From contig JACGWO010000001.1 of assembly GCA_034509735.1 (NCBI GenBank), positions 28,027,966-28,091,965 on the forward strand: a DNA stretch of 64,000 nucleotides, read 5' to 3'. The DNA is from Sesamum alatum. Taxonomy: Eukaryota; Streptophyta; Magnoliopsida; Lamiales; Pedaliaceae. This document shows, piece by piece, positions 23,107-33,885 of the stretch. The stretch's first letter is position 1, and the number at the start of each line of letters is the position of its first letter. The position numbers and the translations under genes were made by a program. The notes under the pieces were generated by a model. The model worked only from the letters and a program-made list of their open reading frames with translations, searched no databases and had not been told where the DNA came from.

Positions 23107-25740
23107 TTATAATACCTAGAAACTTAATAAATAACTAAGTAACACACTCAATTCAAGTGCGAACTTTAAGTTATATTATATATTTAAATAAACTAGAAAA
23201 AAAATAAAATAATAATTAATATATCAAAATTAATAAAATGTATTAATTTGACCAAAAGAGAGTAAGAGCTATATTTTAACACTATATTTTTACGGAGAAT
23301 ATAAATAAATAAAAAAATTATTATAATATTGATATTGGGTTAACAATTTATCATCAATCTTACATGGTATTTAAAAAATAGTTTTTTTTTATAGGAAATT
23401 AAAAACGATGCTAATTTTGTAGAAAAATAAATATGGTTAAGCTAATTTTTTACCAAAGGAAGTTATTATAATCGTCTCAAACTTAATAGATAACTAGTTA
23501 AAAAAAACACACTCATTTATTAAATTTGTATAAATGAAAGAGAAGAAAAATAAAATAAATAATAAATAAATCAAAATTAAAAAAAGATTTATTAATTTTA
23601 ACCAAAAGAGAGTAAGAGCTACAGTTTAATTCTACATTTATTAATATGTGATATTTCAATGTGAGCCTAGAAAAAAAAGAGCTTTTTCTTAATGTTACTT
23701 GCCTAGTTTAAATTCTTATTTTCATATAATTACATGAAAGATTAATCAAATACACACTCATGATCTTTAAGTTACATTTCTTTATTTAAAAGAAAGAGAA
23801 GGAAAAGAAAATAAATAATTAATAAATCACAACCAATAAAATATATTGATTTTAACCAAAAGAGAGTAAGAGCTACATCTTAACCCTACATTTTACTAGT
23901 ATGTGATATTTCATTGTGTGCAAAGATCTGCATAATTTAATTTCTTATTTTTATTTAATTACATGAAAGATTATTAAAATAAATAACCTATTATAACTTA
24001 TATTTTTTTTAATCAAGTTTCATTAATCTAAAAGAATAGTTTTTTATATAAAAATTTAAAAAGATAGTCATATTGTAGAAAAATAAATATGATTAAGTAA
24101 CATTTTATCATTACAATCCCCTTAAACATAGCAAAACACGTTCAATTCAAGTGCGCACTTTAAGTTACGTTATAAAGAGAAGAAAATAAAATAAATAAAT
24201 AATAAATAATAAAACAGATTAATTTTAGCCAAGAGAGTAAGAGCTACTACATTTTAACTTTACATAGTATGTGATATTTGCATGTGGACCTAGAAAAAAG
24301 AGTAATTTCTCAATGTTAATTGCATAATTAAAATAATATAAATAACTTAATATAATTGATATTTAATCAACCAATAGTATTAGCCTAAATTACCTTTTTA
24401 GTCCCATAAAAAAGGAATTTTTTCAATTTAGTCCCACGCTTTAAGGAATTTTAAATCTGGTTCCATCTTTAGATGAAAAGTTGCCAACTTAGTCCCAAAG
24501 CCCATTTTTTGTCAAGTTTTAATGGAAGGACGGAGATCCTGTTAAATGGTTGTTAATGTTGGGGGGAAATAACACACGTGATTCTCACGTGATTTATCTA
24601 CTCATTCCACCCAAATCGAACATCATCTCACCCCCCCCCCCCAAAAAAATCTCTTCAGCCATTCTCTCTTCCAAATTGCTTGCGATTACTGGTTTGATTT
24701 TAAGAAAAGTACAAGATTTCAAGTGAAAAAGAGTGAACATTGGCAGATTACCAACGATGTCCTTGTGGCCCAGCCATCTGTTCGAGTTGAGTACATCTGC
24801 CAATTTTCATTATCTTCCCTACAACGACATCGTCGTGAATCTGCCAATGTCCACTATCTTCAATTGAGATCTTGTGCTTTTCTTTTAATCAAATTAGTAA
24901 TCGCAAGCGATTTTGAAGAGAATGGTTGAAGAAATTTTTAGGGTTGTTTATATAGATCACCACGGTCTTTTGAATAATTGCACATACACTATCAAAAATA
25001 TCAAAATTATTTACCTAAACCACCCCTGCTTTTTAAAAAATTACACATAACCCCCCAAAAAATATCAATATTATTACACAACTACTCCTATTCTTTGGTT
25101 ATTATGGATGATTTGTATAAACAAACCCTAAATTAGGGGTTCTATAATTATCCATCTAATTTATTATTGAAAAGAGTATCATAATAAGGATACGAATATC
25201 TTCTCACAGTAGGAATAAACATTCAAAAAATTCTCACCCTTTTCACAATGGAAACAAACACATTCTCACAGTAAGAATAGACATTCAAAATATTCTCACG
25301 CTTTTCACAATGGGATACACATGACAGATAATATAGATTTGCATAATTATTACAATAATTGATAAATGTTAAAATTAAAATGTATTTTATTTTATTTCAT
25401 ATTAATTTACTCCAATAAAAAATTATTAAATTTAGTTAGTAAATACGAATAGCAAATTTTGATTTTAAGAACTTAGTGATATATATACATCTAAAACTAT
25501 GTTTTGCACGTGTGATACTTTATCTCATTTCTTTTTTTTAGCAAATATATATTAAATTAATATCTTTATTCATTATATTTAAAATATTAGTTACCATATT
25601 CTAAAATATAATCAGAAATTATAATTAAGAATTTTTTTTTAATAGAAAGTAACTGAAATAAAAAAATATTTGAACAATAGTTTTGAAAATTTTGCGAAAC
25701 TGCAATAGTAAATGAATGCGCACATAAACAATGTCTGTAG
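23107..25740. repeat. Array unit U3 (short form, uninterrupted)
   Basis: This 2634-bp unit is the cleanest reference copy. Sub-repeats lie near 23259, 23609, 23862 and 24233 (spacing about 350, 253 and 371 bp). The left foldback arm is at 24380-24640, the hairpin at 24655-24940, then the 'TTTACATAGATCACCACGGTC' segment, a doubled 'ATTCTCACAGTA' block (25200-25310) and the AT-rich tail. The right foldback arm is absent. Confidence 0.85.
24655..24940. repeat. Hairpin segment of the array unit (U3 example)
   Basis: The left arm (CCATTCTCTCTTCC... through 'GTGAACATTGGCAGATT' and 'ACGATGTCCTTGTGG') is mirrored by the right arm ('ACGACATCGTCGTGAATC', 'TGCCAATGTCCACTATC', ending GAAGAGAATGG). The arms are about 110-130 bp. 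Each unit has it, and it yields short open frames on both strands that look alike between units but are not genes. Confidence 0.8.
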
Positions 25741-27479
25741 TTATAAGACCTTGAAACTTAATAAATAACTAAGTAACACACTCAATTCAAGTGTGAAATT
25801 TAATTTATATTATATATTTCAATAAAATAGAAGAAAAATAAAATAATAATTAATAAATCAAAATTAATAAAATGTATTAATTTTACCAAAAGAGAGTAGG
25901 AGCTACATTTTAACACTACATTTTACAGAGAATATAAATAAATAAAAAACTTCTTATAATATTAATCTTATGTTTATCATCAATCTTACATGCTATTTAA
26001 AAAAAAGTTTTTTTATAGGAAATTAAAAACGATGCTCATTTTGTAGAAAAATAAATATGGTTAAGATAATTTTTCACCAAAGGAAGTTATTATAATCTTC
26101 TCAAACTTAATAGATAACTAGTTAACGAAACACACTCATTTATATTACTTTGTATAAATGAAAGAGAAGAAAAATAAAATAAATAATAAATAAATCAAAA
26201 TTAGAAAATGTATTAACTTTAACCAAAAGAGAGTAAGAGCTACAGTTTAATTGTACATGTTATTAATATGTGATATTTCAGTGTGAGCCCAGAAAAAAAG
26301 AGCTTTTTCTTAATGTTACTTGCCTAATTTAAATTCTTATTTTCATTTAATTACATGAAAGATTAATCAAATACACACTCATGATCTTTAAGTTACATTT
26401 CTTTATTTAAAAGAAAGAGAAGGAAAATAAAATAAATAAATAATAAATCAAAACCAATAAAATGTATTAATTTTAACCAAAAGAGAGTAAGAGTTACATT
26501 TTAACCCTACATTTTACTAGTATGTGATATTTCAATGTGGGCAAAGATCTGCATAATTTAATTTCTTATTCTTATTTAATTACATCAAAGATTATTAAAA
26601 TAAATAACCTATTATAACTTATATTCTTTTATTCAAGTTTCATTAATCTAAATGAATATTTTTTTTATATAAAAATTTAAAAAGATAGTCATATTATGGA
26701 AAAATAAATATGATTAAGTAACAATTTATCATTACAATCCCTTGAAACATAACAAAATAGCTCACGTCAAGTGCAAAATTTAAGTTACATTATAAATAGA
26801 AGAAAATAAAATAAATAATTAATAAATAAAATATAATAAAACAGGTTACTTTTAACCAAGAGAGTAAAGAGTTACATTTTAACATTACATAGTACGTGAT
26901 ATTTGCATGTGGACCTAGAAAAAAGAATTATTTTCTCAATGTTAATTGCATTATTTAAACAAAATAAATAACTTAATATAATTGATATTCTATCAACAAA
27001 TTATCATTAATCTTACATGTGCATTAGTATAGGATAAACTACCTTTTTCGTTCTATAAACAAAGAATTTTTCAATTCAATCACACGTTTTACGGAATTTT
27101 AAATCTGGTTCTATTTTTAGATATAAAGTTGCCAACTTAGTTCCAAAGCCCATTTTTCGTCAAGTTTTAACAGAAGGACGGAAACCTCGTTAAATGGTTG
27201 TTAATGTTGGGGGGAAATTACACACGTGATTCTCACGTGATTTATCTACTCATTCCACCCCAACTCGAATATCAGCTCACCCCCCCCCCCCCCCAATCCT
27301 AAAAATATCTTCGGCCATTCTTTCTTCCAAATCGCTTGCGATTGCTATTTTAATTTTAAGAAAATTACAAGATTTCAAGTGAAGAGAGTGAACATTGGAA
27401 GATTCCCAACGATGTCCTTGTGGCCTAGCCATCATCTGCCAATTTTCACAATCACTACAAAAAATGGGGGAATTGCAAC

Positions 27480-27690
27480 GGAAATAGGAATGATTTATTT
27501 TTTCGTTTAGAATGGTAATTAGATTACTGGATTCATTTGGGCCTCTATTAGGAACGGTTATGGAACTGCATGGTATCCGTTGAAACGAGCGGCATTCCTA
27601 ATAAATAGGAACGGATGTAGTTGACCATTCCAAACTTGGAATTGTTTTTAGCATACAACGTATTTACCGTTCCTAATTACCTGTGTGTGT
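27480..27690. promoter_or_regulatory. CACTA subterminal repeats, left end
   Basis: Several copies of AGGAACGGT-type motifs in both orientations (for example near 27550, 27600 and 27668). In En/Spm such motifs bind TNPA. The cluster continues at 33210-33690 beyond the L1. Confidence 0.75.
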
Positions 27691-27828
27691 ATGAATTTAT
27701 AATTTTTATTTAGAAAACCTTTTTTTTTTTTTTAGAAAAAGACCCCAAGGGTACTTATATTAATGGAAAGAGTTCACATATGTGCAAGACACAAAGACAT
27801 ACGTGAAGGAAATGCAAATAAAGCCTAG

Positions 27829-28531
27829 CTAAGGAAAAGAAAAGAACGCAACAAAACTGGCAGCAGTAACACTAAGGAGGAAGGTGTCGCTGGACCATGG
27901 CAAGCAGCTCCGGGGCATCCCCAGCACCGCCCTCGTAAAGATATCGGTTGGTCCGAAGGGGACCAGTAGAGGGTAAGGAACCAGACAAAAACCCCACAAT
28001 CCAGTGCCTAATGTGCCCGACGCAGCCAGTCTTCCGTGCCAGCCGGCGTTCCGAAACTCACAGCACCAGGGAGCAATGACAGGGCCCATACCAGCCGTGC
28101 GAACGGGCATAGAACCATGATATGTGCAAGACCAGCCTTAGCCTCCCACACCAAACACACAGCCTGTCGAGCAAGACACCGCGTCTCCGGAGGTTTGCCT
28201 GGGTCGGTAATGCGTCGTGGCCGCAGCGCCAAGCAAACAAGGTCACCTTCGAGAGAGCCTTGGCACGCCACAGGAATCCCCACGACCGGGTTCCATCGTC
28301 CGAACTGGTCTCCCCCGAGCTGCCGAGACACAAGGCAAGGCGATAGGCACTTTTAACTGAGAAGCGGAGGTGTAGATTGAAGTGCCATCCCCATGCGTCG
28401 TCCACGTTCACCAACAGTTGCGTGAGCATGATCGATTCGGCATCAATTGGCGAGAACTCGGCCTGGATCCGTGTAGTGTCCCATAATCCGTTCACGCCAA
28501 GAAGATCCGCCACCACCGAATCCGCTGGCAA
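27829..28531 (-). pseudogene. LINE-2 zinc-binding region (zf-RVT) and C-terminus
   Basis: The frame from 28531 shows LRFSVKSAYRLA, FLWRAKALSKVTLFAWRC and HDALPTQANLRRRGV, then CVWCG, which is the zf-RVT domain of plant L1 ORF2. A frame change near 28110 leads into a second open frame ending at 27829. No RNase H domain follows before the poly(A) tail, unlike LINE-1. The two L1 copies therefore belong to different lineages, or this one lost its 3' coding part. Confidence 0.85.
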
Positions 28532-28621
28532 TGTGTGTGCACGGAGAACTAGGCGGAAGGTGGTGGGCCGAGGGATCCAAGGGTCAAGGAAGGTCCGGGT
28601 AGCTCGTCCATCCCCAATAAG

Positions 28622-29521
28622 TCACCGAGCCCCAGCTCCAAGAAGTGGGCAGGCGGTGCTGATTGACCGCCACGCAAAGGAAGGGTTGTTGCACCTGGAG
28701 GGGAGGTTGAGAACTGATGTGCCTGAAAAGTACTTAGGTTGCATCACTCGGTGAAGAAGGCTGCCCGGTTGAGTGAAGAGGCGCGAAACTTGCTTGCAGA
28801 GGAGGGCCTCTTTAAATTTCTTGAGTTTTTGGATACCCAAGCCGCCCTCGGTCTTGCTGCGGCACATCTCCTTCCATGCCTTCCAATGGACCTTCCGGTC
28901 CCCCTCTTGGTGCCAGAAAAAGGCCGCCGTCATACTCTCAATTTCCCGAAGAAGGGTGTCCGGTAGGCGGAAACAACATATGGTATAAGTAGGGATCGCC
29001 TGGACAACTGCCTTGATCATCACAACCCGTCCCGCCTGCAACAACTTCTTAGCCGCCCATCCGTTGAAAGCTCCCCAGATTCTGTCCTTCAGACCCTCAA
29101 AGACCGCCCTCTTTGACCTACCAACCACTGCCGGCAATCCAAGGTACTTATCATGCTTGTCCACCACTGGGATCCCCAGATGAGAGGCGAGCTCATCACG
29201 GAGTGCTAGAGGGGTATTTTTGTTGAACACGGCGGCCGACTTGTCCGAGTTGGTTGCGAGCCCGGAGACGGACTCAAAAGTACGGAGCACAGCACGGATA
29301 CTGAGCAGGGCCTCTCTCGTGGCTTGGCAGAACAGGAGGGTGTCATCAGCGAAGAGAAGGTGTGTGATACGAGGACCCTGGCGACTGGCCCGTACCCCTT
29401 TGATCACGCCCCGGCTCTCCTCCGCCTGGATAAGACAGCTGAAGACCTCTGCACATCAAAGAAACAAATAGGGGGAAAGTGGGTCTCCTTGACGGAGGCC
29501 CCTCTCCGGCACAGAGCATCC
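28622..29521 (-). pseudogene. LINE-2 reverse transcriptase, second half
   Basis: Reading from about 29521, the sequence gives PERGLRQGDPLSPYLFL, then a stop in place of the next residue, then CAEVFSCLIQAEESRG, and from 29407 an open frame with the catalytic HLLFADDTLLFCQA at about 29330-29370. SGLATNSDKSAAVFN, YLGLPAVVGRSKR, AIPTYTICCFRLP and KVHWKAWKEMCRSKTEGGLG follow. This is an L1 RVT_1 palm and thumb. The segment is cut off upstream by the LTR fragment, which replaces the part between the YGRVEW and GLRQGDPLS motifs. Confidence 0.9.
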
Positions 29522-29752
29522 GTGAGACTCAACTGTCAATGCCTTTGACAGGAGACAGATCCTTTCTTGGAAACTACTGTCACTCTGTACACCAGAGCTG
29601 CAGTAGACATGGCTTATGACTACTCAAGTGCTTCTTGGCAATCTCTCACCATATCTAAAATACAGACCTGATATACAGGTAAACTCAACAGTTCCTCAAG
29701 TCAAAGGACTTGACCTATACCATTGGAACTGGGAACACACGTCACCTATCCG
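29522..29752 (-). repeat. Copia LTR fragment inside LINE-2
   Basis: This 230-bp block matches the interior of the Copia B LTR (about 9955-10185, opposite strand): blocks such as GAGACTCAACTGTCAATGCC, GGCTTATGACTACTCAAGTG and CAAGTCAAAGGACTTGACCT are shared. Neither LTR end is present, and I see no target-site duplication. It replaces about 100-150 bp of the L1 reverse transcriptase instead of merely interrupting it, which suggests template switching or repair, not ordinary insertion. Confidence 0.85.
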
Positions 29753-30524
29753 AATGAAAGCCTAGTCTAAGGAGCACTCATTCAAGAAAAATCCACTCTA
29801 CCCGGCCATAAGCCTTACTGATGTCGAGTTTGAGCGAGGCATGGTCGGTCAGACCCTGGTACTTATGTGCCAGAACATGATTGAGTTCGTGAGCCACGAG
29901 TACGTTATCCGTGATAAACCGGCCGGGAATAGAGACGGACTGATGAGGCGAGATTATGGTGTTAAGGAGGGGTTTCATGCGATTGGCAAGGATTTTGGAG
30001 GCAATCTTGTATGTGATACTACACAGGCTGATAGAACAGAAGGCAGACATAGTTTCAGGAATGGCAACTTTAGGCAGAAAGACAATATGAGTAGTGTTCA
30101 GGGTATGATCGAGGGAACCCTCGTCAAGGAAATCAAGGACACATTTAGTAGTAGCAGGACCCACAAGATGCCAGTAATTTTCAAAGGATATAAGAGACAT
30201 ACTATCCGGCCCTGGTGATTTCAACGGGTGCATTTGGGAGAGTGTCGTCTTGACCTCATTAGCAGTGAAGGGGCGGCCAAGCTCCAGGTTTGCCACGTCT
30301 GAGACCTTCGGCAGCAGGTAGGTGAGGCAGTCGTTGATCGCATGAGGGTCCGGGGCTGTGGAACGGAAAACATCTGCGAAATGAGCCAAGATGACATCCT
30401 GAATCTCTGATTTCTTAGCGTAGCTGCGCCCCTGGGCATCCTGGAGAAGCTTTATCGTCTTACGGAAATGCCGTTCCGTGGCCTGCCCATGAAAGAACGT
30501 GGTATTCTGGTCCCCTTCCTTCAA
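29753..30524 (-). pseudogene. LINE-2 reverse transcriptase, first half
   Basis: The frame from 30524 to 29778 starts MKEGDQNTTFFHGQATERH (the linker that follows the endonuclease in plant L1) and runs through KSPGPDSMSLISFENYWHLVG, AFCSISLCSITYKIASKILANRMKPLL, SVSIPGRFITDNVLVAHELNH and SLKLDISKAYGRVEW. It stops four residues later, close to the junction with the LTR fragment. The L1 sequence has YDRVEW where this copy has YGRVEW, a change of the conserved Asp next to the first catalytic acidic residue. The polymerase would make cDNA at the nicked target. Confidence 0.9.
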
Positions 30525-30706
30525 CCATAATGCCTTACCCGGTCGCTTCCAAAGATCTCTTCCTGGGCCAGAGATTCCTCGTGTTCCGTCCGTAGCCTCT
30601 CAACCTTATTTTTAACATCCTCAGTCACAATACCTTGACGAAGCCTGACGATCTGATCCCCAAGGTCCTTGACCCGCCAGCGGATATTCCCAAACTGCAG
30701 TCGATC

Positions 30707-31807
30707 CTAAGAGCTGAGAGCAGTGGCACACTGAGAGATCTTATTTCGGAGTACCTCAGCCGACATGGCCCCGACACTCGCTGCCCACCCATCCTCAATT
30801 ATGCGTTCACACCCCGCAGACCGAGCCCACGCAGCCTCAAAGCAGAATCGTCGCCCCGCAGGTGCTGCATGCCCATTAACTGAACCAGACAGACTAAGCA
30901 GAAGGACTGCGTGATCCGAGCATTCCACCCGGATATGGGAAACCAACGCCGTAGAAAAAAGAGCCGACCAGCCCACGGTGCTGCAAACCCTATCCAATCT
31001 GGCGTGGACTGTCGTTGGGGCTTCCCTATGGTTGCACCATGTAAACGGCATACCGGCAAAACCCAAATCCTGTAAATCACAATCCTCAAGACACCTACGA
31101 AAAGCCTCCATCTGTTACTGCGCTCGACGCACCCTCCCTTCCTTTTCAGTAGTGTACCGAATCTCGTTAAAATCCCCCACGAACACCCACTGGCGGACAA
31201 ACTGCCCACTCAGCTGACAGAGAAGATCCCACATCTCCCGTCGGTGATTAACGTCTGGGTGGCCATAGAATCTGATGAACCGCCATCGTTCAGGGTCCCC
31301 CTCGCCCCAAATTGTGGCCTCAATGTGGTGGAGAGAGTATGACTGAACCCAGACCTCGATATCCTTCTGCCAGAAAAGCACCAGTCCTCCACCGCAGCTA
31401 CGAGCTGCAATACCAACACCGTTAAAGTTAAGCTGTTGTTTTAACCATTCATATCGCCTAGAAGTGGACTTGGTCTGGAGATGAACACCAAGCCGGGGTT
31501 GTGAAACCAAATTAGCTCCCGGAGCTTGTGAAGTGTCCAAGGGGACCCCAACCCCTGACAGTTCCATGCTAATATTTTCATGGCTGGCGGCGGGGTTGCG
31601 CCGCAGCCTCCGCCGATAGAACATCAGATTCCTCATCCACCAATAGCAGTCAACGCTTACCGCCCCGTATAATCTCTCCCTCCAGATCCAACATTGAACA
31701 TCCCCGAGGCCTCTTCCGTGTCCCCGTCCGACCTCTCCCCCTACGGCCTGACTGGCCCCTAGCAGTGAATCGAAGTGGCACCGTGACCAGACCACCCTTA
31801 AGCCCAT
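30707..31807 (-). pseudogene. LINE-2 endonuclease (APE type)
   Basis: Frames 31807-31115 and 31111-30707 read as an exo_endo_phos domain: QTKSTSRRYEWLKQQL (with the Glu of the usual ETK changed to Gln), GGLVLFWQKDIEV, RFYGHPDVNHRREMWDLL, WVFVGDFNEIRYTTEKEG (catalytic GDFNE), then after a frame break FRRCLEDCDLQDLGFAG, FTWCNHREAPTTVHARLDR and ECSDHAVLLLSLSG (catalytic SDH). The first about 80 residues of the longer frame match ordinary L1 sequence poorly and probably read a shifted or untranslated part. The enzyme would nick target DNA to start integration. Confidence 0.87.
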
Positions 31808-32199
31808 CCTCCGCCATATCCTACACCAGCACTGCCCCCCCCATTCCCCGGCCCGGACTCCGGGATAGTCGAGGGGACGAACTCAGCCAAAGTTTCAGCA
31901 CCCTGCTCCAACACGACCTTAGGCTCGAACACGTCCTTCAGGAACGTCTGCACCTTGAATTCCAGCCCTACACTGTCCATGAGCGAGTCCTCCGAGCCCT
32001 AACCGCCGGCAGCCGCCGTGCCCTACACCACACCCTCAGAAAACCCTGCACGCCCCTGTCAACCCGGTCTGCTAGGACTGAAACTCTTGGCCGAGACGGC
32101 ATGAATCCCTTCTCGATGCGCCTCACCCTTATCCCCCTGCTCTGCCGATACCGCCCGTTCCGAACCAGAAAAATTGCCAAAGACAGCCACCCCACGCGG

Positions 32200-33103
32200 C
32201 TAACCCGGGTCTGGGACCGGGCCTTGCTTGGAGACGGATCCCGGATCGCGGCGGTGGGTCAGTCCGCGGCCCTTGACCGGAAATGGTGCTCGCGGCCATG
32301 GACCACATGGGGAGTTCGAGCGTGGGTCGACAAACCCCTCTTCGAATTGCAATTCACAGTACTTGGCGGTGTGGCCCAGCTTTCCACTAGCAAAAATTGG
32401 GCAACCGCTCATAAGTAAGATGCACCAGGAGCTTATCCCCAAGGTCGAAACAACCGATAGAGCACGCGGCAACGGGCGGTTAACATTGATGCCACCCAGA
32501 GACGAAGAGTAGCCCCCCAAGCACAACCTGTGTCATCCATGTCCATGTCCCGGAAATGAACAATCCTTTCCCGATCAGCGTAGCCACCCCTAGGTTCATC
32601 ATGCTCAAAGGAAGTTCATGCACGTGCACATGGAAGTTACACCAATCAAGGTCCACCCGCAGTGGATTCTCCTTCTCCCCTATCCCGCTCAGAATGATAA
32701 TATTCTTCTCAAAGCTCCACGGACACCCTTCCAAAGCACAATTTCTGTCGATGACATGATTGAACTGGAGAAGAAAGCGCCCTCCCCCGATCTGACGGAT
32801 GTCGATACCTTTCACCGGGTTGATCATACCCTGCACTAATGTACTAAAAGCTTCAAACCAAGGCACTTTACTAGAGAGTAGGCGCCCAACCAAACACAAT
32901 AGATGGGTGTCTGAGTCCATATGCCATAATCCTCCTGGCAATACTAGCCGCTGCCCCTCATCCTCAGTCAGACGTAACCGGCCCCGAAATCCCGCAAGCG
33001 CCTCGTCCATGCACAGACCTTCAAACAAAAGACCCTGCCCCATGCTATCTCGCTGCCGACCAGCCTCGGCCACAGTCTCCCCACAGGTCGTACGCTCACC
33101 CAC
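32200..33103 (-). pseudogene. LINE-2 ORF1 (DUF4283 and zinc knuckle)
   Basis: The frame from 33103 to 32480 contains LCLVGRLLSSKVPWFEAF, GRFLLQFNHVIDRNCALEG and GCPWSFEKNIIIL, the DUF4283 RNA-binding region common to plant L1 ORF1. The next part (about 32400-32200, another frame) has a degenerate CCHC knuckle CPIFASGKLGHTAKYC in which the second Cys is Phe. A frame break around 32480 and stops between ORF1 and ORF2 mark decay. ORF1 protein would coat the L1 RNA in the cytoplasm. Confidence 0.85.
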
Positions 33104-33209
33104 AGCGGCAGAGGCTGAGACACCACGTCCCCCTCAACACCTGGGAAAACCACCAAGAAGCAGAAAAACGACACAAAGATCATAAAAAAGGAAACATAAG
33201 CAGAATTTG

Positions 33210-33690
33210 GAACGGTCACATCAAACGTAAATCGCGAAATTTGGAATGGTCATTAGAACACAGTTTGGGCTAGACAACATATATTTTAGATACATTTTTG
33301 CACTGTTTCTGGAATCCAAATTGGAATGGTCAACTATAAATCTGGGGTTAGAGTTAGGAACGATCGTGGGAACACAATTAGACCTTCTTTCCTAAGTAAC
33401 CTAGGAACGAATTTTGTACTCTAGCTTTGGAATACGCCATTGGAACGATTTTAGGTATTTTATTTAGAACGAAAACCGTACCACGAAATCATTTAATTTG
33501 TAATAATTATAGGAACGGTCGGTCCCTAAGTTGGAATTCGTTTTTATATGCTTTTAGGAACGACTGTGACCTAATTTGGATTGTTTTTTTATATGGTCAT
33601 AGGAATGGTCGCTTCATTAAACCGGCTTATAGTTGGAAAGGTAACCACAATTTGTATGCGCTTCATGACCGTCTAAATTACCGTTCCTAA
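33210..33690. promoter_or_regulatory. CACTA subterminal repeats, left end (continued)
   Basis: Motifs of the AGGAACGGT type recur about every 40-60 bp (near 33357, 33511, 33557, 33599 and 33681). Together with 27480-27690 they form one cluster split by the L1. Confidence 0.75.
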
Positions 33691-33885
33691 ATAATGAATT
33701 ATTAATTTTTTTATAATAATAATAATTATTATTAAAATATATATTAAATAATTAATAATATTTTTGAATTTGGTTTTATAGTTATTACTTAAATATGGAA
33801 AAATGCTTAATTTGGAAATAAAAATTATATTAAATAAAAATATTATCCAGTTTAATTATAAAAATATAAAAAAAAAATCCTAAAT

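Larger units (their letters stand above)
27720..33200 (-). mobile_element. L1-type LINE inside CACTA (LINE-2)
   Basis: On the minus strand this gives ORF1, endonuclease, reverse transcriptase and zinc-binding region in L1 order, ending in a 14-base poly(A) tail, seen as poly(T) at 27720-27733. It is much richer in G+C than the surrounding DNA. It splits the CACTA subterminal repeats, so it is younger than the CACTA element. I could not fix a target-site duplication; the 5' limit (about 33200) is where subterminal motifs resume. Frameshifts in all parts and a Copia LTR fragment in the RT make it inactive. Confidence 0.92.

Noticed and set aside
28036..32512. Plus-strand open frames across LINE-2
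   Set aside because: They are mirror frames of the GC-rich minus-strand L1 coding regions; all L1 motifs are on the minus strand.
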